A stretch of DNA of 64,000 nucleotides. Source: Flavobacterium resistens. GTDB taxonomy: Bacteria; Bacteroidota; Bacteroidia; Flavobacteriales; Flavobacteriaceae. Each line of letters opens with the position of its first letter. The stretch's first letter is position 1. The stretch lies in contig NZ_FXTA01000002.1 in NCBI RefSeq assembly GCF_900182645.1, positions 868,001-932,000 on the forward strand. The letters run 5' to 3'. Both the position numbers and the translations under genes were made by a program. This document shows, in pieces, positions 51,858-61,015 of this stretch. Under the pieces are notes generated by a model. The model was not told where the DNA came from, ran no database searches, and saw only the letters and a program-made list of their open reading frames with translations.

Positions 51858-53459
51858 ATGAAAAACCAATTAGAAATTACCGAAACGGCGATGGAATTTT
51901 TAGCCGAAAAGAAGCTTCGTTATCCAAAAATCTGGACAGAAGAAGCGATTGTTTTTATAACCGAATTGCATAGAAAATTCGAATCACAACGAAAATTATT
52001 GCTTTTGCAGAGAGAACAAAAACAAGTCACTTTTGATCAGGGAATCATGCCGACTTTTATTCCAGAAACAAAAAGTGTAAGAGAAGGTAATTGGGTGGCT
52101 GGTGAAATTCCGAAAGATTTATTAGACCGAAGAGTTGAAATTACCGGGCCAGTTGATCGCAAAATGATTATCAATGCGCTAAACTCTGGAGCAAAAACCT
52201 TCATGGCCGATTTTGAAGACAGTACTTCGCCAACCTGGCAAAATTTAATGGACGGGCAAGTAAATTTAATCGATGCGGTTAATAAAACCATTACGTATAC
52301 TGATTTGGTGAAACAAAAGTCCTATCATTTAAACGAAAAAATAGCAACGCTAATTGTGCGCCCAAGAGGTTTGCATTTGCCAGAAAAGCATGTTTTAATT
52401 GAAGGAAATGAAGTTTCGGGTTCTTTGGTAGATTTTGGATTATATGTTTTTCATAATCATAAACGACTTTTAGAAAACAATTCAGGACCCTATTTCTACA
52501 TTCCGAAATTAGAACATTATCTGGAAGCGCGCTGGTGGAATAATGTAATTGATTTTACTGAGGATTATTTAAAACTAAAACGCGGAACTATAAAAGTGAC
52601 GGTTTTAATTGAAACGATTACAGCAAGTTTTCAATTAGATGAAATCATTTACGAATTGAAAGAACATATCGTAGGCTTGAATTGCGGGCGTTGGGATTAT
52701 ATTTTCTCTTACATCAAAAAGTTTAGAAAAAATTCAAAATTCATTGTGCCAGATCGCGATCAGGTAAACATGACTTCGCCTTTTATGAATGCGTATTCTA
52801 ATTTGGTTATTCAAAGATGTCATAAAAGAGGAATTCATGCGATTGGCGGAATGGCCGCTCAAATTCCGATTCGAAATAATGAAGAAGCCAATGCAGTTGC
52901 TTTCGCAAAAGTAAAAACGGATAAAGAACGTGAAGTTCGAAATGGTCACGACGGAACCTGGGTAGCGCATCCGGATTTGGTTTCAATAGCAAAAGAAATT
53001 TTTGATAAAGGAATGCCAACTCCAAATCAGATTCACATTAAAAGAGAACACCGAAAAATTACAGAAGCTGATTTAATTGAACCACCAATTGGAATCATTA
53101 CTGAAAGTGGCGTTCGAAAAAATATCAATGTTGGAGTTCTATATCTGGCTTCATGGCTGAACGGACAAGGCGCCGCAGCTTTGCATAATTTGATGGAAGA
53201 CGCTGCAACAGCCGAGATTTCGAGATCGCAATTGTGGCAGTGGCTTCAAAATAAAGTGCTTTTGGATAATGGGCGAAAATTAGATTTGGCTTATTATCAT
53301 GAATTGGCTTTAGATGAATTCAGAAAAATCAAAGAAGAATTAGGTGAAGAAAATCACGAAAAACAACAATTTCCGCTGGCTGAAAAAGTACTGGAAAGAT
53401 TAGTTGTAAATACTGATTTCGTTGATTTCTTGACGATTCCATGTTACAAATATTTATAA
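51858..53459 (+). CDS. aceB: Malate synthase A
   Basis: Joins glyoxylate and acetyl-CoA to malate. 533 residues, as for the A isoform. The malate synthase signature KEHIVGLNCGRWDYIFSYIKK is near residue 270; also ADFEDSTSPTWQNLMDGQVNL and LIVRPRGLHLPEKH with the acid-base region. First of two glyoxylate-shunt genes. A 262-bp gap with a nested inverted repeat separates it from aceA. Confidence 0.96.
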   Translation: MKNQLEITETAMEFLAEKKLRYPKIWTEEAIVFITELHRKFESQRKLLLLQREQKQVTFDQGIMPTFIPETKSVREGNWVAGEIPKDLLDRRVEITGPVDRKMIINALNSGAKTFMADFEDSTSPTWQNLMDGQVNLIDAVNKTITYTDLVKQKSYHLNEKIATLIVRPRGLHLPEKHVLIEGNEVSGSLVDFGLYVFHNHKRLLENNSGPYFYIPKLEHYLEARWWNNVIDFTEDYLKLKRGTIKVTVLIETITASFQLDEIIYELKEHIVGLNCGRWDYIFSYIKKFRKNSKFIVPDRDQVNMTSPFMNAYSNLVIQRCHKRGIHAIGGMAAQIPIRNNEEANAVAFAKVKTDKEREVRNGHDGTWVAHPDLVSIAKEIFDKGMPTPNQIHIKREHRKITEADLIEPPIGIITESGVRKNINVGVLYLASWLNGQGAAALHNLMEDAATAEISRSQLWQWLQNKVLLDNGRKLDLAYYHELALDEFRKIKEELGEENHEKQQFPLAEKVLERLVVNTDFVDFLTIPCYKYL

Positions 53460-53483
53460 AGAAAACGTTGAGTTTTATTTAAA

Positions 53484-53614
53484 CACATAGAAACATAGAT
53501 TTTGATTTTTAAATAAAAAAGGTAAAAGAAAAAACTAGTTTTCACACATAGTGCTATGTGCATTGAAACAAGTGAAATGCCTTTAACCACAAAGAAAGAC
53601 TATGTTTCTATGTG
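53484..53614. repeat. Nested CACATAG inverted repeat ahead of aceA
   Basis: CACATAGAAACATAG (53484-53498) and its exact complement CTATGTTTCTATGTG (53600-53614) enclose a smaller palindrome CACATAG-TG-CTATGTG (53545-53560). Followed by AAAACTAAAAACTGAGACTG (about 53664). Confidence 0.6.
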
Positions 53615-53721
53615 CTTAAAAATTAATCTCAAAGAAAAAAATGAGTCTGGGTTAAAAACTAAAAACTAAAAACTGAGACTGAAAACTATAAACTTTACTA
53701 ACCACTTTAACTATACTATTT

Positions 53722-55002
53722 ATGAAAACAACAGAAGACAGAATTCAGGAATTGATTAACGATTGGATTACGAACCCGAGATGGAAAGGTGTTGAACGTC
53801 CTTATACTGCGAGTGAAGTAGTGACGCTTCAGGGTTCGTACCACATTGAGCACTCTATTGCTAAAATGGGAGCGCAAAAATTATGGAAAAAGTTAAAAAG
53901 TCAGGATTATGTAGCTGGTTTGGGGGCGTTGACTGGAAATCAAGCGATTCAGGAAGTCGATGCAGGTTTAGAAGCGATTTATTTAAGCGGTTGGCAGGTT
54001 GCTGCTGATGCAAATCTGGCGGGTGAAATGTATCCTGACCAATCGCTTTATCCTGTAAACAGCGTTCCGATAGTGGTAAAAAAGATCAACAATGCTTTAT
54101 TGCGCGCTGATCAAATTCAGACCGTAAATAACATTGAAGATAAAAAAGATTACTTAGTTCCGATTGTAGCTGATGCCGAAGCAGGTTTTGGGGGAAACCT
54201 AAATGCTTTCGAATTAATGAAATCGATGATTGAAGCGGGAGCTTCTGGAGTTCATTTTGAAGATCAATTGAGTTCTGCTAAAAAATGCGGACACTTGGGC
54301 GGAAAAGTTTTGGTTCCAACGCAAGAAGCAATTAATAAATTAATAGCAGCGCGTTTGGCCTCAGATGTTATGGGGGTTTCAACTTTAATTGTTGCAAGAA
54401 CAGATGCAGAAGCGGCTAATTTATTAACGAGTGACGCAGATCCAAGAGACAGAAAATTTTTAACCGGTGAAAAAACGGCTGAAGGTTTCTTCTATGTGAA
54501 AAACGGAATCGAACAGGGAATTGCAAGAGGTTTGAGCTACGCGCCTTACGCCGATTTAATTTGGATGGAAACCAGTAATCCGGATTTAGAATTCGCTAGA
54601 AAGTTTGCAACAGCAATGAAAAAAGAATTTCCAGATAAAATGTTGGCGTACAATTGTTCGCCGTCATTTAATTGGGCGGCAAAATTAACAGTTGCCGAAA
54701 TGGAAACGTTTAGAGAAGATTTAGCAGCAATGGGTTATAAATTCCAATTCATCACTTTGGCAGGATTTCATGCTTTGAATACAAGTATGTTTGAACTGTC
54801 AAGAGCGTATAAAGAACGCGGAATGGCAGGATATTCTGAATTGCAGGAACGCGAATTTGCTTTACAAAAAACTGGATTCAGAGCCGTAAAACACCAGGCT
54901 TTTGTTGGTACTTCTTATTTTGATGCGGTTCAAAACACGGTAATGCTAGGAAAATCAGCAATAACGGCAATGGAACATTCTACTGAGGTTGAGCAATTTT
55001 AA
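53722..55002 (+). CDS. aceA: Isocitrate lyase
   Basis: Splits isocitrate to glyoxylate and succinate. 426 residues. The signature [10 protein letters not shown] with the catalytic Cys is near residue 188, with [34 protein letters not shown] ahead of it and [16 protein letters not shown] in the C-terminal half. With aceB it allows growth on acetate or fatty acids. The upstream gap is repeat-filled and no strong promoter was found there, so aceA may be expressed from aceB. Confidence 0.96.
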   Translation: MKTTEDRIQELINDWITNPRWKGVERPYTASEVVTLQGSYHIEHSIAKMGAQKLWKKLKSQDYVAGLGALTGNQAIQEVDAGLEAIYLSGWQVAADANLAGEMYPDQSLYPVNSVPIVVKKINNALLRADQIQTVNNIEDKKDYLVPIVADAEAGFGGNLNAFELMKSMIEAGASGVHFEDQLSSAKKCGHLGGKVLVPTQEAINKLIAARLASDVMGVSTLIVARTDAEAANLLTSDADPRDRKFLTGEKTAEGFFYVKNGIEQGIARGLSYAPYADLIWMETSNPDLEFARKFATAMKKEFPDKMLAYNCSPSFNWAAKLTVAEMETFREDLAAMGYKFQFITLAGFHALNTSMFELSRAYKERGMAGYSELQEREFALQKTGFRAVKHQAFVGTSYFDAVQNTVMLGKSAITAMEHSTEVEQF

Positions 55003-55011
55003 TTTTTTTTT

Positions 55012-55076
55012 CGCTACGAATTCACGAATTATTTTTTTTATAATCTTTGAGGATAAAAATTCGTGAATTCGTGGCG
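55012..55076. terminator. Inverted-repeat terminator between aceA and the Crp gene
   Basis: CGCTACGAATTCACGAATT (55012-55030) and AATTCGTGAATTCGTGGCG (55058-55076) pair over 19 positions with one wobble; T tracts on both sides. Confidence 0.75.
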
Positions 55077-55083
55077 GAAAACT

Positions 55084-55659
55084 TTACTTTTTCAAAAGCC
55101 TAGCTTTCATTTTACTGAAGAATTCAGGTGTTACGCCAATGAAAGAAGCAATTTGTTTTTGCGGGACTTTGTGTACTAATGTTCCGTATTTTTTAGTGAA
55201 TTTTTCAAAGCGTTCTTCTGCAGGTAAACTCAAGTTATCCATTAATCTTTGTTGATTGGCAACTAACGAATTCTCAATTAAAATCCTAAAAAAGCGTTCA
55301 AGTTTTGGAATTTCAAGATACAATTGTGCTTGGCTTTCTTTAGATAAAGAAACAACTTCGGCTTCTTCCAGAACTTCAATAAAAAGCTGACCCGGTTTTT
55401 CCGAAAAATAACTGTACATATCGCTTATCCACCAGCCTTCGCAGGCAAATGAAAGTACATGTTCAACAATATTATCGTTGATATTGAAACTTCTTAAAAT
55501 TCCTGAATTAACGAAATAAGAATGTTTACAGACTTCGCCGGCATTTAATAAAACCGTTTTGGCTTTATAAGTATGCGTTTCTAGTTTTGATAAAAAAAGA
55601 TTTTGTTCTTCTGCTGTCAGAGAAACGTGTTTGGCAATATTTTCAAGGATTAATGCCAT
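55084..55659 (-). CDS. Crp/Fnr family transcriptional regulator
   Basis: 191 residues from the ATG at 55659 (MALILENIAKHVSLTAEEQNLF), which overlaps the upstream stop as TAATG. Cyclic nucleotide-binding-like jelly roll (KAKTVLLNAGEVCKHSYFVNSGILRSF; LFIEVLEEAEVVSLS) and a C-terminal winged HTH (VPQKQIASFIGVTPEFFSKMKARLLKK). No iron-sulphur Cys set is seen, so not a classical Fnr. It is translationally coupled to the DUF6370 gene. Its regulon is unknown. Confidence 0.88.
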   Translation of the reverse strand: MALILENIAKHVSLTAEEQNLFLSKLETHTYKAKTVLLNAGEVCKHSYFVNSGILRSFNINDNIVEHVLSFACEGWWISDMYSYFSEKPGQLFIEVLEEAEVVSLSKESQAQLYLEIPKLERFFRILIENSLVANQQRLMDNLSLPAEERFEKFTKKYGTLVHKVPQKQIASFIGVTPEFFSKMKARLLKK

Positions 55660-55979
55660 TATTTTTTCTCCTCTATTAAGGTAAATGATGTTGCTACAAA
55701 ACGATCCTTTACAATTGAACCTGTAACAGAAGCTTTTCTGATAGCGTTGCAAAAACCATCTTTTGCGTGCGCATCACCATGCTGATCGATTTTTGTTCCG
55801 TCAACAAAATACGATTTTCCGTCGATTCTAACCGCTAGATCACAGCTTTTACCTTTCATTCCAAATTGACATTCTCCGCACGAAGCTTCAACCACTGTTG
55901 GTTTGTCAAATTTCTTTTTGTCTTGTGCCTGCACTGCGATTCCAATAAAAAGGAAAGTCGCTAAAAGTATATTTTTCAT
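55659..55979 (-). CDS. DUF6370 family secreted protein
   Basis: 106 residues. Signal peptide MKNILLATFLFIGIAVQAQ, then a short domain with four Cys (ASCGECQFGMKGKSCDLAVRIDGKSYFVDG; AKDGFCNAIRKASV), as in the DUF6370 family. It may bind metal or form disulphides. The stop codon shares a base with the start of the Crp-type gene, so the two are co-translated. It begins 2 bp after purT. Confidence 0.8.
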   Translation of the reverse strand: MKNILLATFLFIGIAVQAQDKKKFDKPTVVEASCGECQFGMKGKSCDLAVRIDGKSYFVDGTKIDQHGDAHAKDGFCNAIRKASVTGSIVKDRFVATSFTLIEEKK

Positions 55980-55981
55980 AG

Positions 55982-57142
55982 TTAAGAATTTACAGTTATT
56001 AATTTTGCGGTTTCTTTGGCGCGTTCGGTTACTTCATTAATTGGAGTTGAAAGTGTATCATGGCTTAAAACAACACCCATTCGGCGATAGGGTCTTGAAG
56101 TTGGTTTTCCAAAAATCCTAAAATCGGTTTTTGGTAAAGCTGCTACTTTTTCGATTCCGGTAAAAGTTGGATTTGTAGAATCTTCTGACGCTAAAATTAC
56201 GGCACTTGCTCCGGCTTTTTCTAAAGTAATTTCAAAAATAGGAAGACTTAAAATGGCTCGTAAATGCAATTCGAATTCGTTGAAATTCTGCGTTCCAGCT
56301 AAAGTTACCATTCCAGTATCATGCGGACGCGGAGAAAGTTCAGAGAAGTAAACGCCTTCTTTTGTTAGGAAAAATTCAACGCCAAAAAGTCCAGCACCGC
56401 CAAGCGCTTCGGTAATTTTTTCAGCCATATCCTGCGCTTCGTATAAGTCTTTTTCAGAAACCGAAGCTGGTTGCCAACTTTCCTGATAATCACCTCTTTC
56501 TTGTCTGTGACCAATTGGAGCGCAAAATAAAGTTGGATTATTATTTTGAGTAATCGTTAAAAGCGTAATTTCCGAATCAAAATTCACAAAAGCTTCTACA
56601 ATAACTTCAATAACATCGCCACGAGAGCCAGCAACGGCATATTGCCATGCTTTTTCGATATCGCTTTCGGTTTTTATAGTCGATTGTCCTTTTCCTGATG
56701 AAGACATTAAAGGTTTTACGACGCACGGAATTCCAACTTCCTGAACAGCTTTTTGAAGCTCTTCGGCTGAAGTTGCGTATTGATATTTAGCAGTTTTTAA
56801 ACCTAATTCTTTAGCTGCTAAATCGCGAATTGCTTTACGGTTCATTGTAAAGTTTGCCGCTTTCGCTGAAGGAACAACGGTGATTCCTTGCTTTTCGTAA
56901 TCGTAAAAACGTTCAGTGCGAATGGCCTCTATTTCAGGAACAATAAAATCGGGTTTGTGTTTGGCTACGATTTTGTCAAGCGCTTCGCCATCGAGCATGT
57001 TGATGACTTCAAAACCGTGAGCAACTTGCATTGCCGGTGCATTTTCGTAACTATCAACTGCAATTATGGTTTGTCCGATTCGTTGTGCGGCAATGACAAA
57101 TTCTTTGCCTAATTCGCCTGAACCTAGGAGTAGTATTTTCAT
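55982..57142 (-). CDS. purT: Formate-dependent phosphoribosylglycinamide formyltransferase
   Basis: ATP-grasp enzyme making formyl-GAR from GAR, formate and ATP in purine synthesis. 386 residues from the ATG at 57142 ([20 protein letters not shown]); the frame is open further but relatives start here. Signatures: [14 protein letters not shown] (ATP-grasp loop), [31 protein letters not shown] and [14 protein letters not shown]. First gene of purT-DUF6370-crp. Confidence 0.96.
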   Translation of the reverse strand: MKILLLGSGELGKEFVIAAQRIGQTIIAVDSYENAPAMQVAHGFEVINMLDGEALDKIVAKHKPDFIVPEIEAIRTERFYDYEKQGITVVPSAKAANFTMNRKAIRDLAAKELGLKTAKYQYATSAEELQKAVQEVGIPCVVKPLMSSSGKGQSTIKTESDIEKAWQYAVAGSRGDVIEVIVEAFVNFDSEITLLTITQNNNPTLFCAPIGHRQERGDYQESWQPASVSEKDLYEAQDMAEKITEALGGAGLFGVEFFLTKEGVYFSELSPRPHDTGMVTLAGTQNFNEFELHLRAILSLPIFEITLEKAGASAVILASEDSTNPTFTGIEKVAALPKTDFRIFGKPTSRPYRRMGVVLSHDTLSTPINEVTERAKETAKLITVNS

Positions 57143-57196
57143 TTTGGAATGTTGTATTGTTTGAGTAGTAAAAGTAGGGAAAAATGTTTTTAACCG

Positions 57197-57220
57197 CAAT
57201 CCCGATAGCTATCGGGAGCA
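57197..57220. repeat. 18-bp palindrome flanked by GCAA
   Basis: TCCCGATAGCTATCGGGA is a perfect palindrome bounded by GCAA on both sides, interrupting an ACCGCAA-AGATTTACGC-like stretch. It looks like a small inserted palindrome with a 4-bp duplication. Confidence 0.5.
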
Positions 57221-57342
57221 AAGATTTACGCGAAGAACGCTAAGGTTTTGCTTTTAAGTTAAATTAGAGCGCAAAGAATTCCTCACGCAGATTTTGGAGA
57301 TTTGGGCGATTTAATTTAATAACTAACTTGCCTTTTAGATAA

Positions 57343-57458
57343 AGTAACCATATAGTTTGTCATTCCGAGGAACGAGGAATCTCTGCAAGTAACTCCGTTC
57401 CAATAAACCAATCTTTGTGGAGCCACTTGTGGAGATTCCTCGTTCCTCGGAATGACAA
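57343..57458. repeat. 29-bp inverted-repeat element, copy 2
   Basis: Perfect arms at 57357-57383 and 57432-57458 with the same core TCATTCCGAGGAACGAGGAA as copy 1, preceded by the shared AAAGTAACCATATAG. Centre differs from copy 1. Confidence 0.75.
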
Positions 57459-57514
57459 GATTGAGGAAAATATGAAATGAAATTATAAACGTAAAAGTTC
57501 TTATAAAACCGTTC

Positions 57515-57609
57515 GCGTGAGGGATAGAAGAGGAAAGCCCACAGTCGTGAGGAACGAACAGGCGAGGACTTGAAACGGATAGCCCGGTTCGCCGCGGCGA
57601 AACACGCCC
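57515..57609 (+). repeat. Structured intergenic repeat family I, copy E
   Basis: GCGTGAGGGATAGAAGAGG .. GAAACGGATAGCCCGG .. ACACGCCC. Outer arms GCGTG / CACGC. The middle has GGAAAGCCCACAG and GCGAGGACTTG instead of the simple hairpin of copies B, C and D; the last part is GGTTCGCCGCGGCGAA, a local hairpin. Confidence 0.75.
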
Positions 57610-57613
57610 AAAA

Positions 57614-57648
57614 TAAAAAACCGATACTTCTTTAAAAAAGCATCGGTT
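57614..57648 (-). terminator. Terminator of the U32 gene
   Basis: AACCGATACTT / AAGCATCGGTT (one mismatch); T tract on the minus strand. With the repeats above it fills the 512-bp gap between purT and the U32 gene. Confidence 0.8.
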
Positions 57649-57654
57649 TGTATA

Positions 57655-59523
57655 TTAGTGAAAATGATCTTCTTCAATCTCGAATTCTGCATCTTTTTCC
57701 CAGATTTCCATTTCGCAGGGTTTGCAGTTGAATTTTAGTTTGTATTCAAGCTCGCCTTGTTTTAATACTAATGGCTCTTTTACCTTAACACCAACTATGT
57801 CTTTTTGGTGTATTGGGCATTTTTTTAATTCGTATTTGATGCAATATTTTGTTGTCATTACACGAGATTTTCCTGGATCCCATTGTAATTCGAATGCTTT
57901 TTCGATTTCGGTTACACCGTGGCGTTCGTAGAATTTACGAGCCGTTTTGTTCGAAACGTTGTACATGAAATCCAATTTGGTTTCTGGATACGGATGTGAC
58001 GTTTTTACTAATTGGTGTTCTTCACGTTTGTAATTTGCCAAACGAATTTCTGATAATTGCTCGTAAACTGTTCTTCTCATTTCGTTGATTTTTGAAATAG
58101 GAAGGAACCAGTTTTGAGAAAACATAATGTTGATTTCGTCAGCGCTGTAAGGTGTAAAACCTGTTTTAGCCAATTGAACTTTTATGTTTTCTTCGATTGA
58201 TTCGCCTGTTTTTGTCTGTTCTTTTGAATGCTCCAAAATGACTGTACTTACGTTTCCGTCTTCGTCGGTTGCGATTAATTCAAAACCGTTTTCGTTTTCG
58301 GTAAGTAATAAAGTCGTTCCGATTTTACGGATGGCACTATCTTCTCTTTCTACAATTTTGATGAAAGCGATATCATTATTACGGTAAATGAAAGTCCCGT
58401 CTTTTATTTCTTTTAAAACATTTGGATATACTTTTCCGTTTTCAGCTTTGTTTACGTAGATTCCGTCAGCTTCGTTATTTTCGTTTATGAAACAAAGTCC
58501 GTCGCCGTTGTTTAGTAATTCGCCGTTTTCGATTTCGTAAGCGTTTCCAACAGTTCTAATTAATTTACCAATATATTGACCTTTTGATTTTGGGCTTTCC
58601 CAAGAACCAATCGAGCTGTGTCTTTCGTTTACGAAATAATCGGTATAGCCACGATTGAAAGTTCTGCTTAAAGTAGAATCAAAAGTATAAGTACATTTTC
58701 CAGAAGAAGCTTTTGTGTATTTATCGCTTCCTTCTAGATAACTGTCTAATTTTTGACGTAAATAGGAAACGTTATTTTTAACGTAGGCTACATCTTTTAA
58801 TCTTCCTTCAATTTTAAAAGAAACGATTCCAGCTTCGATCAAATTTGGAATCTGATCTGAAACATCTAAATCTTTGATCGAAAGTAAGTGACTGTTTCGG
58901 ATTAAAGTATCTCCGTTTCCGTCGATTAAGTTATAAGGTAAACGACAGTTTTGAGCGCAAGAACCACGGTTAGCGCTTCGTTCTCCATTTGCCACACTCA
59001 TATAACAGTTTCCACTGAAAGAAACACATAAAGCTCCAGTTACGAAAAACTCTAATTCAACATCAGCTTCGTCGTAGATCGTTTTAATTTGATGCAGGTT
59101 TAATTCACGTGCTAAAACTACACGTTTAATTCCGGCATCTTTTAAGAATTTGATTTTATCGGCATCACGATTATTGGCTTGTGTACTGGCGTGAAGTACG
59201 ATAGGAGGAAGCTCCATTTCCATAATCGCCATATCCTGAATAATCAAGGCATCAACACCAATATCGTATAACTCCCAGATCATTGCGCGACACGTTTCTA
59301 ATTCGTTGTCGTACAAAATGGTATTCATAACCACAAAAACCTGTGCGTTAAATAAGTGCGCGTATTTCACTAGTTCTGCAACATCTTCAATAGAATTGTT
59401 GGCATTAGAACGTGCACCAAATTGTGGCGCACCAATATAAACTGCATCGGCACCACTGTTTATGGCTGCGATTCCTCCAATTAAATCTCTAGCAGGAGCT
59501 AATATTTCGATTTTCTTCTTCAT
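57655..59523 (-). CDS. Peptidase U32 family protein (RlhA-like)
   Basis: 622 residues. U32 core KIEILAPARDLIGGIAAINSGADAVYIGAPQFGAR, with GALCVSFSGNCYMSV and the motif ANRGSCAQNCRLPY; further Cys at ISCKYELKKCPIHQ-like CIKYELKKCPIH and FNCKPCEMEIWE. Length and layout fit RlhA, which in E. coli adds a hydroxyl to 23S rRNA C2501; that assignment rests on family similarity. Several Cys could hold an iron-sulphur cluster. Single gene. Confidence 0.88.
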   Translation of the reverse strand: MKKKIEILAPARDLIGGIAAINSGADAVYIGAPQFGARSNANNSIEDVAELVKYAHLFNAQVFVVMNTILYDNELETCRAMIWELYDIGVDALIIQDMAIMEMELPPIVLHASTQANNRDADKIKFLKDAGIKRVVLARELNLHQIKTIYDEADVELEFFVTGALCVSFSGNCYMSVANGERSANRGSCAQNCRLPYNLIDGNGDTLIRNSHLLSIKDLDVSDQIPNLIEAGIVSFKIEGRLKDVAYVKNNVSYLRQKLDSYLEGSDKYTKASSGKCTYTFDSTLSRTFNRGYTDYFVNERHSSIGSWESPKSKGQYIGKLIRTVGNAYEIENGELLNNGDGLCFINENNEADGIYVNKAENGKVYPNVLKEIKDGTFIYRNNDIAFIKIVEREDSAIRKIGTTLLLTENENGFELIATDEDGNVSTVILEHSKEQTKTGESIEENIKVQLAKTGFTPYSADEINIMFSQNWFLPISKINEMRRTVYEQLSEIRLANYKREEHQLVKTSHPYPETKLDFMYNVSNKTARKFYERHGVTEIEKAFELQWDPGKSRVMTTKYCIKYELKKCPIHQKDIVGVKVKEPLVLKQGELEYKLKFNCKPCEMEIWEKDAEFEIEEDHFH

Positions 59524-59652
59524 TTCTAAAACTTTAGACTTTTGTGGTATTCCCGAAAAAAAGTGTGCAAAGGTCTAATAAATTATTTGAGTTTGCTAGT
59601 GATAGAGAGATTTTTTTGAAATTGTTAACTTAATATGGAATGAATTTATAGT

Positions 59653-60054
59653 TTATTCTGTGTTGTTTTTGAATTTATTTCCTAAGTATTCAAATTTTAT
59701 TTGTTTGTACGATACATTTTTAATTTCGTATTTAAATCTTTTTGGGATTAAAACTGCTGATATATCCATTGGATCTGTATTTATCCAATAGTAAAGAAAT
59801 AAAGTGTCATTCATTATTTTTGAATCTCCGTAATATATAAGGCCTCCCGTTTCATATTTTTCAACTATGATTTCAATACCTTTTTCTGTTTTTTTATGAG
59901 TAATTAATTCTGCAGTTTGACTTTCGTTTCTTTTTAAATAGTCAGAATCAAAAGCTTCTTCAGATGAGAATTTAATATTAATGTTTTTGGGCTCTTTTTT
60001 TTCACAGCTGGTGAATAAAAGAAGAATTATTAAATTAAAAAAAATATGTTTCAT
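59653..60054 (-). CDS. Hypothetical lipoprotein
   Basis: 133 residues. Lipoprotein signal MKHIFFNLIILLLFTSCEKKEP with Cys at residue 17; the rest is a beta-rich chain (ELITHKKTEKGIEIIVEKYETGGLIYYGDSKIMNDTLFLYYW) not recognised. Likely anchored in a membrane. It lies between the U32 and DUF2383 genes on the same strand, about 130 bp from each. Confidence 0.65.
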   Translation of the reverse strand: MKHIFFNLIILLLFTSCEKKEPKNINIKFSSEEAFDSDYLKRNESQTAELITHKKTEKGIEIIVEKYETGGLIYYGDSKIMNDTLFLYYWINTDPMDISAVLIPKRFKYEIKNVSYKQIKFEYLGNKFKNNTE

Positions 60055-60133
60055 GTATTGTCGAGGTTGGTTTGAGATTAACAGTATTAAAAATATTTGT
60101 AGTTTCAGTTTTGAGAATGGTCTTAAAAATAAA

Positions 60134-60168
60134 CAAAAAACTGCCCAGTTATTTAAACTAAGCAGTTT
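60134..60168 (-). terminator. Terminator of the DUF2383 gene
   Basis: AAACTGCCCAGTT / AACTAAGCAGTTT stem with two central mismatches, T tract on the minus strand. Confidence 0.7.
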
Positions 60169-60195
60169 TTCTCAAAATAAAAAGCTAGAATGATA

Positions 60196-60651
60196 TTAAT
60201 TTGCTCTCATTTTAATTTGTGATAAAGTGTTTTGAATGCTGTTCAATTGTTTTGAAACAATATAAACCTGACTGTGTTCAAAATGGTTTTCGTCAAGTGC
60301 CATTTTGTATTTTTCAATTGCAGCTTCTTCACCTGTAACGCAAGCGTTGATGATTGCTTTTGTGTCGCCTCCGGTAAATGATGATTTGATATCAATCCAA
60401 GTGCGGTGTAAAGCGCCTAATGGTCCTCCGCCAGAAGTGTCTGTTGATTTTCCTAGTTTATTGATTTCGTCTTGTAATTCTACAATAAATAAGGCGCGTT
60501 CGCGGGCGTAATCAAGAAAATCGGCTTTCATGGCTAGATTTTCTACGTGTTCAGCGGCGTTTGTATATCCTAGTTTTCCGTCTTCAAGAATTGAAATTAA
60601 TCCATTTAAAGTTTTTACGGTTTCATCTGTGTTTACATCTGTATTTGTCAT
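60196..60651 (-). CDS. DUF2383 (PA2169-type) four-helix protein
   Basis: 151 residues, almost wholly helical: ETVKTLNGLISILEDGKLGYTNAAEHVEN, GGGPLGALHRTWIDIKSSFTGGDTKAIINACVTGEEAAIEKYKMAL. It matches the PA2169 four-helix-bundle domain with ferritin-like appearance. Possible metal or stress role; no proof. The gene has its own terminator. Confidence 0.85.
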   Translation of the reverse strand: MTNTDVNTDETVKTLNGLISILEDGKLGYTNAAEHVENLAMKADFLDYARERALFIVELQDEINKLGKSTDTSGGGPLGALHRTWIDIKSSFTGGDTKAIINACVTGEEAAIEKYKMALDENHFEHSQVYIVSKQLNSIQNTLSQIKMRAN

Positions 60652-60840
60652 GATAAATAGTTTTTAATTAATACATTACAAAGTTGACGATTTCTAAAAC
60701 GTTATGTTTTACAGGATTATAACTGTCGTTTTACAATATTGTGGAATGGGAATTTTGAAAGTGTTTTTTTTGCTCTCGCAGATTTGGCAGATTTTTTAGA
60801 TTTTTTTCTTTTGAAAATGAATTTTCTCGTTTACCGTTTT
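60652..60840. other. Gene-free start of the gap between DUF2383 and the aminotransferase
   Basis: AT-rich, with one repeated motif GCTCTCGCAGATTTGGCAG (60770-60790), similar to CCTCACGCAGATTTTGGAG at 57281. Nothing else recognised; the rest of the 364-bp gap is repeat copy F and a terminator. Confidence 0.4.
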
Positions 60841-60928
60841 GCGTGAGGGATAGCAGTGGAAAGCCCACAGCCTGACGAAGGAAGTGCGAGGACTTGTAGC
60901 GAATAGCCCGACCCGGAGGGACACGCCC
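60841..60928 (+). repeat. Structured intergenic repeat family I, copy F
   Basis: GCGTGAGGGATAGCAGTGG .. GCGAATAGCCCGACCCGG .. GGACACGCCC. Outer arms GCGTG / CACGC; GGG / CCC inside. Middle segment GGAAAGCCCACAG .. GCGAGGACTTG as in copy E. Confidence 0.75.
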
Positions 60929-60942
60929 AAAATACTGACATA

Positions 60943-60994
60943 AAAAAACAGCTTAAAGTATAAAAGTGATGAAACTTTTGAACCTTAAGCCGTT
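60943..60994 (-). terminator. Terminator of the aminotransferase gene
   Basis: AACAGCTTAA and TTAAGCCGTT pair (one mismatch) around a long AT loop; T run on the minus strand. Confidence 0.6.
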
Positions 60995-61015
60995 TTAATA
61001 AAACTTATTATATTA

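Noticed and set aside
57501..57692. 63-codon minus-strand frame reading through the 57.5-kb repeat
   Set aside because: It is formed by the repeat and the terminator sequence and has no homologous appearance; the DNA structure explains it better.
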